Notes: generated from the sequence alone by a model not told the origin. 64,000 bases of DNA from Flavobacterium sp. ENC (GCF_020991415.1 NZ_JAJMOY010000013.1:1-64000); one strand, 5' to 3'. Positions 8,403-18,014 are shown, counted from the stretch's first letter. Numbers and translations are program-made.

Positions 8403-8909
8403 ATGATTAAACTTAAAAAAGTAATTATTATTGGGGTTGTTGCCCTATTATCTAGCTCTTGTAATAAAAAAGATGAAGTTGTAAAACCAAAGAAAGAGCA
8501 TAATACAAGTAGAAGAGATTTAGTTCTACACTATCATGAAAATTACTTTAAAAATTTGCGAAAAGAAATGGATAGAATAGAAATTTCTCTATATAAAATT
8601 AAAGAAACGGATTCGCAGGACACTACAAAACTTGTTAGAATGGATAGAATTGTAGATGTAAAAAAAATTAAAGAATTTGATTCATTATTTGATTCAACAA
8701 GAAACGGAGGATATTGCTGTTGTCCGCAAACTCACTATATAATCGATTTATTTAAGCAAAAGAAAAGATTAAAAAGGTTCAATGTTGATACTTTAAGAGT
8801 CAAGGATAAAGCCTTTATTTTTGACGTAAGTTACCAAACATCATATACAATTCCTCTGGCTGTCTGGAACAATTTCTTAACTGATTCACGACTTATTGCT
8901 AAGAAATAA
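8403..8909 (+). CDS. AT-rich orphan lipoprotein
   Basis: A 168-residue protein with a lipoprotein signal (LLSSSC, Cys20) and a lysine-rich mature chain. A notable GGYCCCPQTHYI segment (three adjacent cysteines near residue 101, then His) could bind metal or form disulfides. I do not recognise the family. Codons are markedly more A/T-rich than those of the neighbours (many AAA, TTA, ATA), which suggests weak selection or recent acquisition. It stands alone, ending at a bidirectional terminator shared with tRNA-Arg. Function unknown. Confidence 0.7.
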   Translation: MIKLKKVIIIGVVALLSSSCNKKDEVVKPKKEHNTSRRDLVLHYHENYFKNLRKEMDRIEISLYKIKETDSQDTTKLVRMDRIVDVKKIKEFDSLFDSTRNGGYCCCPQTHYIIDLFKQKKRLKRFNVDTLRVKDKAFIFDVSYQTSYTIPLAVWNNFLTDSRLIAKK

Positions 8910-8924
8910 ACTAAAAAAAGCCAT

Positions 8925-8959
8925 AAAAAAACCTATTTCATCACGAAATAGGTTTTTTG
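8925..8959. terminator. Bidirectional terminator between the lipoprotein and tRNA-Arg
   Basis: AAAAAACCTATTTC pairs with GAAATAGGTTTTTT around a short loop, with T runs on both strands. It serves the lipoprotein on plus and tRNA-Arg on minus. Confidence 0.8.
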
Positions 8960-8964
8960 TTTAG

Positions 8965-9038
8965 TGACCGCGACAGGGTTCGAACCTGCAACCCTCAGAG
9001 TCGAAATCTGATATTCTATCCAGTTGAACTACGCAGTC
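8965..9038 (-). tRNA. tRNA-Arg (anticodon TCG)
   Basis: On the minus strand all four arms fold: acceptor GACTGCG/CGCGGTC, D arm, anticodon stem TCAGA/TCTGA with loop TTTCGAC (anticodon TCG, reading CGA), and a T arm with GGTTCGAACC. Discriminator base A; CCA is not encoded. Length 74. Confidence 0.95.
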
Positions 9039-9062
9039 AATATTTTAAAATTTCAATTTTTT

Positions 9063-9095
9063 AAATTCCAAATTCCAACTTGGAATTTGGAATTT
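9063..9095. repeat. Near-perfect palindrome of the TTGGAATTTGGAATTT type
   Basis: Two perfect 16-base arms (9063-9078 and 9080-9095) around one base, upstream of tRNA-Arg and downstream of the YqeY gene. The same word recurs throughout 28150-28635 and, diverged, at 21094-21150. Confidence 0.8.
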
Positions 9096-9114
9096 CTGTT
9101 TTTTGGAATTTCTA

Positions 9115-9564
9115 CTAAACTAATAATTTTTTTACAATTGTAGAAATTGTTTTCCCTTCAGCAGTTCCGCCTAGTTGTGCAGCAGCCAATCCCATTACTT
9201 TACCCATTGAAGCAATTCCGGAAGCTCCGGTTTCAGCGATAATTTTAGCAATTACAGCTTCTACTTCTTCTTCGCTTAATTGTGCAGGTAAAAATTTCTC
9301 GATTACTGCGATCTGAGCCAATTCCGGTTCCGCTAAGTCAGGACGGTTTTGCTCTGTAAAAATTCTGGCACTTTCTTTACGCGTTTTTACCAATCGCTGC
9401 AATAATTTAATTTCCTCGTCTTCTGTTAATTCTTCTTTAGATCCGGAAGCAGTGGCTGCTAATAACATTTCAGATTTAATGGCTCTTAATGCTTCTAACG
9501 CTACTGTATCTTTTGCTCTCATGGCTGTTTTAATCTCATCCATGATTTGTATTTGTAAACTCAT
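9115..9564 (-). CDS. GatB/YqeY domain-containing protein
   Basis: A 149-residue soluble protein of the YqeY family, the stand-alone version of the C-terminal helical domain of GatB in the tRNA amidotransferase. Recognisable parts are MDEIKTAMRAKDTVALEALR at 8-27, LLQRLVKTRKESARIF, and a glycine-rich tail (MGKVMGLAAAQLGGTAEGK). The family is thought to contact tRNA but its role is not settled. It lies 291 bases beyond ftsZ, past the ftsZ terminator, in the same orientation as the dcw cluster. In this position it is probably transcribed on its own. Confidence 0.9.
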   Translation of the reverse strand: MSLQIQIMDEIKTAMRAKDTVALEALRAIKSEMLLAATASGSKEELTEDEEIKLLQRLVKTRKESARIFTEQNRPDLAEPELAQIAVIEKFLPAQLSEEEVEAVIAKIIAETGASGIASMGKVMGLAAAQLGGTAEGKTISTIVKKLLV

Positions 9565-9652
9565 TTGTTTTTTTATTTAGATAAGCAGCAAGGCTTATAA
9601 ATTGATTATTTATTTGAAATTATGAACTTCTGTAATACATTCATCATTTGTC

Positions 9653-9737
9653 CGGCTGAGTCCATTCGGCTTCGCTCAGCATAAACTTAGTCGAAGTCTT
9701 TTCAGGTAATTCACCTTCAACTTCGCTCAGGGCGACA
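9653..9737. repeat. Two dispersed-repeat copies (CTTCGCTCAG type)
   Basis: The stretches 9653-9680 and 9714-9737 carry the words TTCGGCTTCGCTCAGC and CTTCAACTTCGCTCAGGGCG. They belong to the same family as the six tandem units at 28249-28575 and the inverted pair at 57417-57477. They occupy the spacer between ftsZ and the YqeY gene. Confidence 0.7.
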
Positions 9738-9792
9738 ATATTTGTTAAATATAAATACTTTTAAAGTCAAATTTCCAAATTCTGTGCGAAGA

Positions 9793-9834
9793 TAAAAAAA
9801 ATAACCCGAAAATTAAATCCAATTTTCGGGTTAT
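9793..9834 (-). terminator. Terminator of ftsZ and the dcw cluster
   Basis: On the minus strand ATAACCCGAAAATT pairs with AATTTTCGGGTTAT around a short loop and is followed by a run of T. It lies 22 bases after the ftsZ stop codon. Confidence 0.85.
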
Positions 9835-9855
9835 CCTATAATTATGATTGGATTA

Positions 9856-11841
9856 TTAATCTACGTTATCGTGCAAAAACGAATTATTGGAACGCAATTG
9901 CAGATCATTATTACTGTCAGTACCCACAGAGATTCTAGAATTGGTTGTATTTGACTGTGTATTAGAAAGATCTATGCCCAATCTTTTATAGGCAGGTTCT
10001 TTTTCAAGTTCGTCAATTCTGGAAACATTATTATGGAATTTATAATTAAATTCTTTTAGTTTCTTTCTTCTTTCTTCCGCTCTCAGACGCAAAGTCTCTT
10101 CGATTGTCAATTCCAACGGAGAAACATGATCTGTTGTTGTAAAAGCCGGTTCCTGGGCAAAATCAACTCTCGGTTTCAAAGTAATGTTTAATTCCTCAGG
10201 AACTACATCCTGAATTACTTTTTCAGTCGGTTTTGAAGTGATCAGGTCGTTTTCAACTTCCATGTATTCTTCCAGCGAATATTTGATAATTCCGTTATCT
10301 GAAAGTTCTGTTACCGGAACAAACTGTACCGGATCGTTTACTTTTATATTACGGGTATCATTCGTTAATTCGAATAAAATCTTATTGTCTTCCACAACTG
10401 CCGGCTCTTTTTTCACTTCCGGTTCTGCTCTGAAAAGAGGCAGATCGAATGAAAAAGTAGTTTGTTCCTCTTTTTCGAAAACTCTTTGCTGAACAGGTTT
10501 TACTTCCTGGAAAGCGGGAACTTCCGGCGGGGAAATTTTAAAATCGATATCTGTAATTGGTGAAACGATTTCAAAAGTCACATCAAGGTTTTTGATAAAC
10601 TCTGACATTACCACTAATTCTTCCTGATTGATTGTCGGAGCAACTGCTACTGGTGCAACCGGAGCAGCTGTTACGGGAGCAACCGTATCTTCCATCAAAT
10701 CAAAAACAATCTTTTGTTCTGAAGGGGCACTAGGTGTCTCTGCATTTACATCAAAAGAAGTAAGTGTTCTGTTGGTTAAATTATGAACACTTCTTTGTTC
10801 ATCTTCTAACGTATGAATGATTTTTTTAGGCTCTGTATTTACAATTTCGTTTTGTTGTTCAACATCAAAACCAGTCGCAATAATAGTCACGGCAATAGCC
10901 TCACCCAGAGTTTCGTCTTCACCAACCCCCATGATGATATTAGCGTTAAATCCTGCTTCTGCCTGAATGTGATCATTGATTTCTCCGATCTCATCCAGTG
11001 TAATTTCATCTGATCCAGAAACGATAAGCAACAATACGTTTTTGGCTCCTGTAATTTTGTTGTCGTTTAGCAACGGAGAATCCAATGCAGAAATAATTGC
11101 ATCTTTTGCTCTGTTTTCACCTTCCGCAACAGAAGATCCCATGATAGCTGTTCCACTGTTTGACAAAACAGTTTTAGCATCACGTAAATCAATATTTTGA
11201 GTATAGTGGTGCGTGATTACTTCGGCAATACCTCTTGAGGCTGTTGCCAAAACTTCATCTGCTTTGGAGAATCCTGCTTTAAAACCAAGATTTCCGTATA
11301 CTTCTCTTAATTTATTATTATTGATCACAATTAATGAATCGACCTGCTTACGCAATTTTTCGATTCCTAAAAGTGCTTGTTCCTGACGTACTTTCCCTTC
11401 AAACTGAAAAGGAATTGTTACGATACCAACGGTCAGGATCTCTCTTTCTTTTGCCAGTTGTGCAATTACCGGGGCTGCACCGGTACCTGTTCCTCCACCC
11501 ATACCAGCGGTAATAAATACCATTTTGGTACCACGGTCTAACATTTTTTCGATATCGGCGATACTTTCAATAGCAGATTGCTGGCCTACGTCAGGATTTG
11601 CTCCTGCTCCAAGACCCTCCGTTAAGTTCATCCCTAACTGAATTTTATTTGGTACAGCACTGTTTTGAAGTGCTTGTGAGTCAGTATTACAAACGATAAA
11701 ATCTACCCCTTTAATACCTTGCTTGAACATGTGGTTGATTGCGTTACTTCCGCCTCCACCGACACCTATTACTTTGATTACATTTGATTGGTTTTTCGGT
11801 AAATCAAATGAAATACTTCCAAATTCTGAGTTGCTCATCAT
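9856..11841 (-). CDS. ftsZ: Cell division protein FtsZ
   Basis: The tubulin-like GTPase that polymerises into the division ring. The nucleotide loop GVGGGGSNA is at 26-34 and the tubulin signature GGGTGTG at 115-121; the GTPase and C-terminal FtsZ domains end near residue 330. The remaining 330 residues are a long, low-complexity, Pro/Val/Glu-rich linker ending in a conserved-looking tail (RSNNSFLHDNVD). At 661 residues it is far longer than E. coli FtsZ (383), but long linkers are usual in Flavobacteriia. It is the last gene of the dcw cluster, 84 bases after ftsA, and is followed by a strong terminator. Confidence 0.98.
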   Translation of the reverse strand: MMSNSEFGSISFDLPKNQSNVIKVIGVGGGGSNAINHMFKQGIKGVDFIVCNTDSQALQNSAVPNKIQLGMNLTEGLGAGANPDVGQQSAIESIADIEKMLDRGTKMVFITAGMGGGTGTGAAPVIAQLAKEREILTVGIVTIPFQFEGKVRQEQALLGIEKLRKQVDSLIVINNNKLREVYGNLGFKAGFSKADEVLATASRGIAEVITHHYTQNIDLRDAKTVLSNSGTAIMGSSVAEGENRAKDAIISALDSPLLNDNKITGAKNVLLLIVSGSDEITLDEIGEINDHIQAEAGFNANIIMGVGEDETLGEAIAVTIIATGFDVEQQNEIVNTEPKKIIHTLEDEQRSVHNLTNRTLTSFDVNAETPSAPSEQKIVFDLMEDTVAPVTAAPVAPVAVAPTINQEELVVMSEFIKNLDVTFEIVSPITDIDFKISPPEVPAFQEVKPVQQRVFEKEEQTTFSFDLPLFRAEPEVKKEPAVVEDNKILFELTNDTRNIKVNDPVQFVPVTELSDNGIIKYSLEEYMEVENDLITSKPTEKVIQDVVPEELNITLKPRVDFAQEPAFTTTDHVSPLELTIEETLRLRAEERRKKLKEFNYKFHNNVSRIDELEKEPAYKRLGIDLSNTQSNTTNSRISVGTDSNNDLQLRSNNSFLHDNVD

Positions 11842-11925
11842 CTTTTTGGTTTTGAAATTCTTATTAAATACATTTTTTACTTCTTGACTTGGGGCAAAAA
11901 GTAATCCTTTTCGTTTCTTATTCTA

Positions 11926-13347
11926 TTATTCTGCGTTGTCTAAAAAATCTTTGATTTTATCGACATAACGATCAAAAAATGATCTTCTTATTTTTGTTTC
12001 GGTAGATTCTTCTTTGCTCACTGCATTCCTGACTTCTCTGTGATCATCGAAAGTTTCTACCCTTTCAACGTAATTTTCTTCCACTTCGTATCGCTGTTGT
12101 ACGGGCGGTTGCGGCGGAGTGTTAACATTTCTGTACACTACTTTTGGCTGCTCGTTTACAAGTTCCATTCTAACAGCACTTTGGGTGCTATTTTCGATAC
12201 TATTCATCACAAGACCTACTGCTGTCGCAAATAAAGGACTTGAAATTTCTTCGCTTGAATTCCCTGCCAGGTGCTCATTTGGATATCCGATTCTGGTATC
12301 CATTCCTGTGATATACTCTACTAATTGTTTGATATGTTTCAGTTGAGCCCCGCCACCGGTAAGCACAATTCCGGCAATTAGTTTTTTACGCGGATCTTCG
12401 TGTCCGTACGCTTTAATTTCAGCAAAAACCTGCTCTACAATTTCTACCACACGGGCATGGATAATTTTAGATAAGTTTTTAAGCGAAATCTCTTTTGGTT
12501 CTCTTCCTCTTAAACCCGGAATAGAAACAATTTCGTTGTCTTTATTTTCTCCCGGCCAGGCTGATCCGAATTTTATTTTTAAAAGCTCTGCCTGTTTTTC
12601 TATAATCGAGCATCCTTCTTTGATATCTTCCGTAATCACATTTCCTCCGAAAGGAATTACCGCGGTATGACGAATGATACCATCTTTAAAAATGGCCAGA
12701 TCTGTTGTTCCGCCACCAATATCAATAAGTGCTACTCCGGCTTCTTTTTCTTCCTGGCTTAAAACCGCATCAGCAGAAGCTAAGGGCTCTAATGTCAGTC
12801 CTGACAATTCGATTCCGGAACTCTGGATACATCTTCCAACGTTTCTGATCGAAGAAGCCTGTCCTACTACTACGTGAAAACTGGATTCCAGTCTTCCGCC
12901 GTACATTCCGATAGGTTCTTTAATCTCAGACTGCCCGTCGATTTTGAATTCCTGTGGCAAAACGTGAATAATTTCTTCTCCCGGTAACATGGCTAATTTA
13001 TTCACCTGGTCAATCAGAAGCTGAATATCGTTTTCGCCAATTACTTCTTCCGGATTACTACGGCTGATGTAATCGGTATGCTGTATACTTCTGATGTGCT
13101 GTCCGGCAATACCGACCACCACATCTTTTATTTTATAACCTGAATTGTTTTCTGCTTCAAGTATTGCTTGCTGAATGGACTGAATGGTTTGCGTGATGTT
13201 GTTTACAACGCCTCTCGCAACTCCTAAACTTTTGGATTTCCCAATACCCAGAATTTCCAGCTTTCCATACTCGTTCTTTTTGCCGATCATGGCAACTATC
13301 TTTGTCGTTCCAATATCTAGACCTACTGCAATGTTATCTTTTTCCAT
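11926..13347 (-). CDS. ftsA: Cell division protein FtsA
   Basis: The actin-like ATPase that tethers FtsZ filaments to the membrane and recruits later division proteins. Phosphate-binding motifs are visible as VGLDIGTTKIVAMIG at about 8-22 and ALIDIGGGTTDLAIF near residue 210, with the adenosine motif GIVLTGGGAQL near 325. After a variable linker rich in Pro and Glu (about 400-440) the protein ends in an amphipathic helix, RRSFFDRYVDKIKDF, the membrane-targeting sequence. It lies six bases after ftsQ and 84 before ftsZ, in the standard order. Confidence 0.97.
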   Translation of the reverse strand: MEKDNIAVGLDIGTTKIVAMIGKKNEYGKLEILGIGKSKSLGVARGVVNNITQTIQSIQQAILEAENNSGYKIKDVVVGIAGQHIRSIQHTDYISRSNPEEVIGENDIQLLIDQVNKLAMLPGEEIIHVLPQEFKIDGQSEIKEPIGMYGGRLESSFHVVVGQASSIRNVGRCIQSSGIELSGLTLEPLASADAVLSQEEKEAGVALIDIGGGTTDLAIFKDGIIRHTAVIPFGGNVITEDIKEGCSIIEKQAELLKIKFGSAWPGENKDNEIVSIPGLRGREPKEISLKNLSKIIHARVVEIVEQVFAEIKAYGHEDPRKKLIAGIVLTGGGAQLKHIKQLVEYITGMDTRIGYPNEHLAGNSSEEISSPLFATAVGLVMNSIENSTQSAVRMELVNEQPKVVYRNVNTPPQPPVQQRYEVEENYVERVETFDDHREVRNAVSKEESTETKIRRSFFDRYVDKIKDFLDNAE

Positions 13348-13353
13348 TTTCTA

Positions 13354-14076
13354 TTATTTTGTGCAAACTACTTGTTCCGTAAACCTAAGGTCAATTTTTT
13401 TGTAATTGTATAACGAACTATCTAAAACTGCTTTTTGAAAAAAGGCTTTATAGTTTCTGAATTTTTTATCAACATTCATCGTTCTGCCAAAATCGATGAA
13501 GTAATTATAATTTCTGTTAAACATTTTTAAGCTACCATTAGGCATAATTTGAATTGCAATGATGTTTTTTTTCAAAAACGCATCGTCATAAATTGTGCGA
13601 AACAGCGTAGCTAAATCTTCGTTATTTTTTTTATTTATTGCCCCGGAAACAAGCGGAACCCGCGCCGTAAAATTGTCCGACAAAGGCATTTTATTTCCCT
13701 CATAGTCAATATAAAAAGACCGGTCGCCATCGTAAACACGGGCGATCGGAGTCTTCTGTTTTACTACCGCTTTCAGAACACCATCGATACTTACAAAAAC
13801 GTCTGACTTTTCAATCATGTCCTGCGTATCGAGGTTTTTTTCTATCTTATTCAAATCTACTTCATCTTTTCGGATACTGGAAGCGTCTGTTTTATTTTCT
13901 ATCAACAATTTATTAACCGTTTCAGGCTTTACAAACAGCGTATTTTCTCCTACAAAAACAACGGCCGATTTCTTCAGTTTTCTATTCCCGTTTCGATGCT
14001 GGGCAAACGAATACAAAAAAAGTACGAGCCCAAAAATGAGAAGCAACCGAATATTTGTCCAATTAAATATTTTCAT
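13354..14076 (-). CDS. ftsQ: Cell division protein FtsQ
   Basis: A 240-residue bitopic protein: short cytoplasmic start, one membrane segment at about 9-26 (IRLLLIFGLVLFLYSFA), then a periplasmic part with the POTRA-like region (about 40-115, including NLDTQDMIEKSDVFVS) and the FtsQ/DivIB beta domain ending DLRFTEQVVCTK. FtsQ links FtsL and the septal synthase to the ring. Sequence identity to E. coli FtsQ is low, so the call rests on topology and position: it overlaps murC by 14 bases and precedes ftsA by six. Confidence 0.92.
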   Translation of the reverse strand: MKIFNWTNIRLLLIFGLVLFLYSFAQHRNGNRKLKKSAVVFVGENTLFVKPETVNKLLIENKTDASSIRKDEVDLNKIEKNLDTQDMIEKSDVFVSIDGVLKAVVKQKTPIARVYDGDRSFYIDYEGNKMPLSDNFTARVPLVSGAINKKNNEDLATLFRTIYDDAFLKKNIIAIQIMPNGSLKMFNRNYNYFIDFGRTMNVDKKFRNYKAFFQKAVLDSSLYNYKKIDLRFTEQVVCTK

Positions 14077-15412
14077 TTAGCATTTTTTTAATTGACGGAA
14101 CCATTTCACCAATATCACCAGCTCCTATTGTCACAATTATTGGCGCATCACTGGCTTCGATGGACGCTAATAAATCACTTTTTGCAACAATTCTTTTGTT
14201 TGGATTTGTCATTTTACCTAACAGCCACTCTGATGTAATCCCTTCCATCGGAAGCTCGCGTGCCGGGTAAATATCCATTAAAAACACTTCATCAAACGCA
14301 GATAAGCTTTCGGCAAATCCGTCAGCAAAATCCCTTGTCCTGCTGAATAAATGCGGCTGAAAAATCGCCAGTACTTTACGATTCGGATATAATTCCCTAA
14401 CCGCCTGATGCACTGCATTTATTTCTGTCGGATGATGGGCGTAATCATCTATATAAACCAATTGGTCTGTCTTGATCTGATACGAAAAACGTCTTCTGAT
14501 TCCATTGAATGAGCCAATAGCTCTTGCAATGGCCTCGGTCGGGGTGCCAAAAGTTTTAGCCATTGCAATAGCCATCAATCCATTCATAAGATTGTGTTTA
14601 CCAGGCAATCCAAAACGTAAATTCGTTATCGTTTCTGATGGCGTCTGCACGTCAAAAACATAATTGGCGTTTTCTATTCGAACATTAAAGGCTTTGTATA
14701 CAGCCTCTTCATTTATAGCACACTGAACGCCTTCCAGAGGCAAATCCTTGGTTATAAACAATTTATTTTTATCCTCAACTTTTGAGGCAAATTCTACAAA
14801 CGAAGCTTCTATAGCCTCACTCGTACCGTAAATATCCAAATGATCCGCATCCATCGATGTGATGCAGGCAATATCGGGATGCAGGTGCAGAAACGATCTG
14901 TCGAACTCATCTGCTTCCACCACCGTAACGGTTTTTCCGTTTCCGATTAAATTAGAGTTGTAGTTTTCTACAATTCCACCCACAAAAGCGGTAACATCAG
15001 CACCACTTTCATGTAAAATATGTCCCAAAATGCTTGAGGTTGTTGTTTTTCCGTGCGTTCCTGCAACAGCAAAACAAAAAGTATCTTTTGTAATGATTCC
15101 TAAAACTTCAGCACGCTTTTTAACCTCGTAATGTCTTTCGATAAAAAAGTTCCATTCGGAATGCGTTTTAGGCACTGCCGGAGTAAAAATTACCAACGTA
15201 TTCTCTACGTAATAATCGCTCGGAATCAAACTTATATTATCTTCAAAATGAATAGCAATACCACTTTCAATCAACTCATCTGTCAGCATTGACGGCGTTT
15301 TATCGTACCCTGAAACCTGTTTCCCGATATATTTAAAATAACGGGCCAGCGCACTCATTCCGATGCCTCCAATACCAATAAAATAAACGTTTTGTATTTG
15401 ATTTAAATTCAT
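14063..15412 (-). CDS. murC: UDP-N-acetylmuramate--L-alanine ligase MurC
   Basis: The first Mur ligase adds L-alanine to UDP-MurNAc using ATP. The N-terminal Rossmann part has GIGGIGMSALA at 13-23, the central ligase domain has the ATP loop GTHGKTTTS at 118-126, and DADHLDIYG and YAHHPTEI motifs follow. The length of 449 residues fits the family. The start lies 154 bases after murG; the 3' end overlaps the ftsQ start by 14 bases, implying translational coupling. Confidence 0.98.
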   Translation of the reverse strand: MNLNQIQNVYFIGIGGIGMSALARYFKYIGKQVSGYDKTPSMLTDELIESGIAIHFEDNISLIPSDYYVENTLVIFTPAVPKTHSEWNFFIERHYEVKKRAEVLGIITKDTFCFAVAGTHGKTTTSSILGHILHESGADVTAFVGGIVENYNSNLIGNGKTVTVVEADEFDRSFLHLHPDIACITSMDADHLDIYGTSEAIEASFVEFASKVEDKNKLFITKDLPLEGVQCAINEEAVYKAFNVRIENANYVFDVQTPSETITNLRFGLPGKHNLMNGLMAIAMAKTFGTPTEAIARAIGSFNGIRRRFSYQIKTDQLVYIDDYAHHPTEINAVHQAVRELYPNRKVLAIFQPHLFSRTRDFADGFAESLSAFDEVFLMDIYPARELPMEGITSEWLLGKMTNPNKRIVAKSDLLASIEASDAPIIVTIGAGDIGEMVPSIKKMLNENI

Positions 15413-15566
15413 TTCAATTTATGTTTTCAGCTTAAAACCAGCGCTTTATATTTTATAAAAAACTAGCCCTTAAGCCTTTGTATTTTCTTTTGTTTATGAA
15501 TCAAAAATGCCTAAAATAACATAGTTCAATTCCTCTGATGTTCTATAATTATTATAAAAAGTTACA

Positions 15567-16652
15567 TTATAACAACTTTTTAATCTGATCTACAATAACT
15601 TTCGTAGCATTTGGCATCGCCAGTTTTTTGATGTTATCACTTAATTGTTTTTGTTTGCCATGATCTTTCACCAAAGCTTCAAAAACAATACTAAACTGAC
15701 TGTCCAGTTCTGATTCTTTCAGCAAAATCGCCCCTTTTGCCTCTACAATGGCCTGGGCATTTTTGGTCTGATGGTCTTCTGCTACATTGGGTGACGGAAT
15801 AAAAATCACAGGTTTGCCAACGATACATAATTCCGAAACGGATGAAGCTCCTGCGCGTGAAATGATCACATCTGCCGCTGCGTACACAAAATCCATTCTT
15901 TCAATAAAATCAACCACTCTCACGTTCTGCTGAGCGTGTTTTTTATAATCCTCAAAATATAATTTTCCACATTGCCAGATGATCTGAACGTCCTGCGAAA
16001 GAAAATTCTGCAATTCTTTTTCAATTAACTGATTGACTCTTCTGGCGCCTAAGCTCCCGCCTAAGACCAACAATGTTTTTTTATTCGGATCTAAACCGTA
16101 AAAAGCGATTGCTTCATCACGCTTACTGTCGATATCTATTAAATCCTGACGAACGGGATTTCCGGTCAGAATAATTTTTTCTTTAGGAAAAAAGCGTTCC
16201 AGATTCTCATATGCAACACAAATTGCATTTGCTTTTTTACTCAACAATTTATTGGTAATTCCGGGAAATGAATTTTGTTCCTGAATTACTGTCGGAATTC
16301 CTGCTCCTCCGGCTGCCTGCAATAAAGGGCCGCTCGCAAATCCTCCTGTTCCTATTACCACATTTGGTTTAAATTGTTTGATGATTCGTCTGGACTCCAG
16401 CAAACTTGTTGCCAGTTTTAACGGAAACATCAAATTCTGCAAGGTTAATTTTCTTTGTAAGCCGGCAATCCAAAGTCCTTTTATCTCATACCCTGCCTGA
16501 GGCACTTTCTGCATTTCCATTTTATCCTTAGCCCCGACAAAAAGGAACTCTGCATCAGGAAATTGTGTTTTTAATTCATTAGCAATAGCGATCGCAGGAT
16601 AGATGTGTCCTCCTGTTCCGCCGCCACTTAATATGAATTTATAATTTGCCAT
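15567..16652 (-). CDS. murG: UDP-GlcNAc transferase MurG (lipid II synthesis)
   Basis: The membrane-associated glycosyltransferase that adds GlcNAc to lipid I to give lipid II. The signature SGGGTGGHIYPA is at 9-20, a second glycine loop VLGGSLGARRVN lies near 195, and the donor-site motif RAGASSVSEL near 265 is followed by PSPNVAEDHQTKNA. The length of 361 is normal. It starts 42 bases after ftsW, with a 154-base spacer before murC that contains no gene. Confidence 0.98.
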   Translation of the reverse strand: MANYKFILSGGGTGGHIYPAIAIANELKTQFPDAEFLFVGAKDKMEMQKVPQAGYEIKGLWIAGLQRKLTLQNLMFPLKLATSLLESRRIIKQFKPNVVIGTGGFASGPLLQAAGGAGIPTVIQEQNSFPGITNKLLSKKANAICVAYENLERFFPKEKIILTGNPVRQDLIDIDSKRDEAIAFYGLDPNKKTLLVLGGSLGARRVNQLIEKELQNFLSQDVQIIWQCGKLYFEDYKKHAQQNVRVVDFIERMDFVYAAADVIISRAGASSVSELCIVGKPVIFIPSPNVAEDHQTKNAQAIVEAKGAILLKESELDSQFSIVFEALVKDHGKQKQLSDNIKKLAMPNATKVIVDQIKKLL

Positions 16653-16694
16653 ATTTTTAAAAGTTATTCGCTCTAAAAATTATTCTTTTTAATC

Positions 16695-18014
16695 TTATTT
16701 GTTTAAAACTGCATTCATCGGATTTCTCGAATTATCTGCAATGGAATACATTTGCTCTTCTTCGTATATTTCTTCTCTTTCGTCAACCGGCAAATCTTCT
16801 TCGGCCAGTTCTTTATCGATCAGTCTTTGAAGTGCTTCTTTTCTTCTTTCTTTTTCCTGTAGTTCTTCTACAATTTCTTCGTCTTTTTTGGTCACGCTAA
16901 TGATAATTCCGAGCGAAAAGCAGGTCATCCAGATCGAACTGCCCCCGCTACTGATCAACGGAAGTGTCTGCCCTGTTACCGGCAATAATTCTACTGCAAC
17001 CGCCATATTGATCATCGCCTGAAAGATCATCGGAAAACCGAGTCCGACGACGACTAATTTCCCAAATAATGTATTGGCTTTATGCGAAGCGATTACAAAT
17101 CGGAACAATAACAATAAATACAGCAGCAAGATCGAAACCCCGCCCACTAAACCGTATTCTTCTACAACAATGGCATAAATAAAATCGGAAGAGGATTGCG
17201 GCAAAAAGTTCTTCTGAACGCTTTTTCCGGGTCCTAAACCTCCGAATCTTCCGGATGCAATGGCAATTTTTGCTTTTTCAATCTGATAATCATCTTCATC
17301 GGGTTTATCTGTCGTAAAATTTTCAATACGGCTTCCCCAGGTTCCTACCCTGCTGAAAAATCGCGATTCCGGAAATGCTTTTGCAATCAGAAGGAAAAAC
17401 AACAGCATGGCTACTCCTGAGCCTATGATAAATGCTATGTACTTTATGGGATATTTCCCTATAAATGTCAGCATAATCACCATCGAAAAAATCAATGCGG
17501 TGGTAGAGAAATTCGCCGGTAAAATCATGGCTAAGGTTATAAAAACCGGAACCCAAAGCTGTACTAACGAAGTCTGAAACGGCTCGTTTTCTTGTTTTGT
17601 TTTTGACAAATAACGCGCTACATAAATGAACAAAACAATAGAGGCCAGTGTTGATGTCTGAAACGTGATTCCGATAAACGGTACCTGAATCCAACGGCTT
17701 GCATTTGCCCCGGCAATTACGGTTCCTTTCAGCAACGTATACAACAGCAAGATCCACACAACCGGTAATGCTATTTTTGAAATGGCCCTGAAATAATGGT
17801 ACGGCACTTTATGAACCCAATAGATAATCAGGAATCCGATACAAATATGTGCCAGATGTTTGACCAGATACCCCAGCGTGTTTCCGGTCCCATGACCAAT
17901 ATAGGCCAGATTACTACTCGCACTAAAAACAGGCATAAACGAAAACAGCGCCAATAAAGCCACGAATGACCATATTACCCTATCTCCTTTTAGTTTGTTT
18001 ACCAGCTCTTTCAT
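16695..18014 (-). CDS. ftsW: Septal peptidoglycan glycosyltransferase FtsW
   Basis: A 439-residue SEDS-family membrane protein with about ten hydrophobic segments. It polymerises lipid II at the septum together with the transpeptidase encoded by ftsI. Family motifs include ANASRWIQVPFIGITFQ in the third quarter of the N-terminal half and the near-terminal PLISSGGSSIW loop. The C-terminal 60 residues are a charged, Glu-rich cytoplasmic tail. In most dcw clusters ftsW follows murD directly; here a 477-base insert carrying a four-helix-bundle gene intervenes, and one arm of its inverted repeat ends on the first base of this gene's ATG. Confidence 0.97.
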   Translation of the reverse strand: MKELVNKLKGDRVIWSFVALLALFSFMPVFSASSNLAYIGHGTGNTLGYLVKHLAHICIGFLIIYWVHKVPYHYFRAISKIALPVVWILLLYTLLKGTVIAGANASRWIQVPFIGITFQTSTLASIVLFIYVARYLSKTKQENEPFQTSLVQLWVPVFITLAMILPANFSTTALIFSMVIMLTFIGKYPIKYIAFIIGSGVAMLLFFLLIAKAFPESRFFSRVGTWGSRIENFTTDKPDEDDYQIEKAKIAIASGRFGGLGPGKSVQKNFLPQSSSDFIYAIVVEEYGLVGGVSILLLYLLLLFRFVIASHKANTLFGKLVVVGLGFPMIFQAMINMAVAVELLPVTGQTLPLISSGGSSIWMTCFSLGIIISVTKKDEEIVEELQEKERRKEALQRLIDKELAEEDLPVDEREEIYEEEQMYSIADNSRNPMNAVLNK

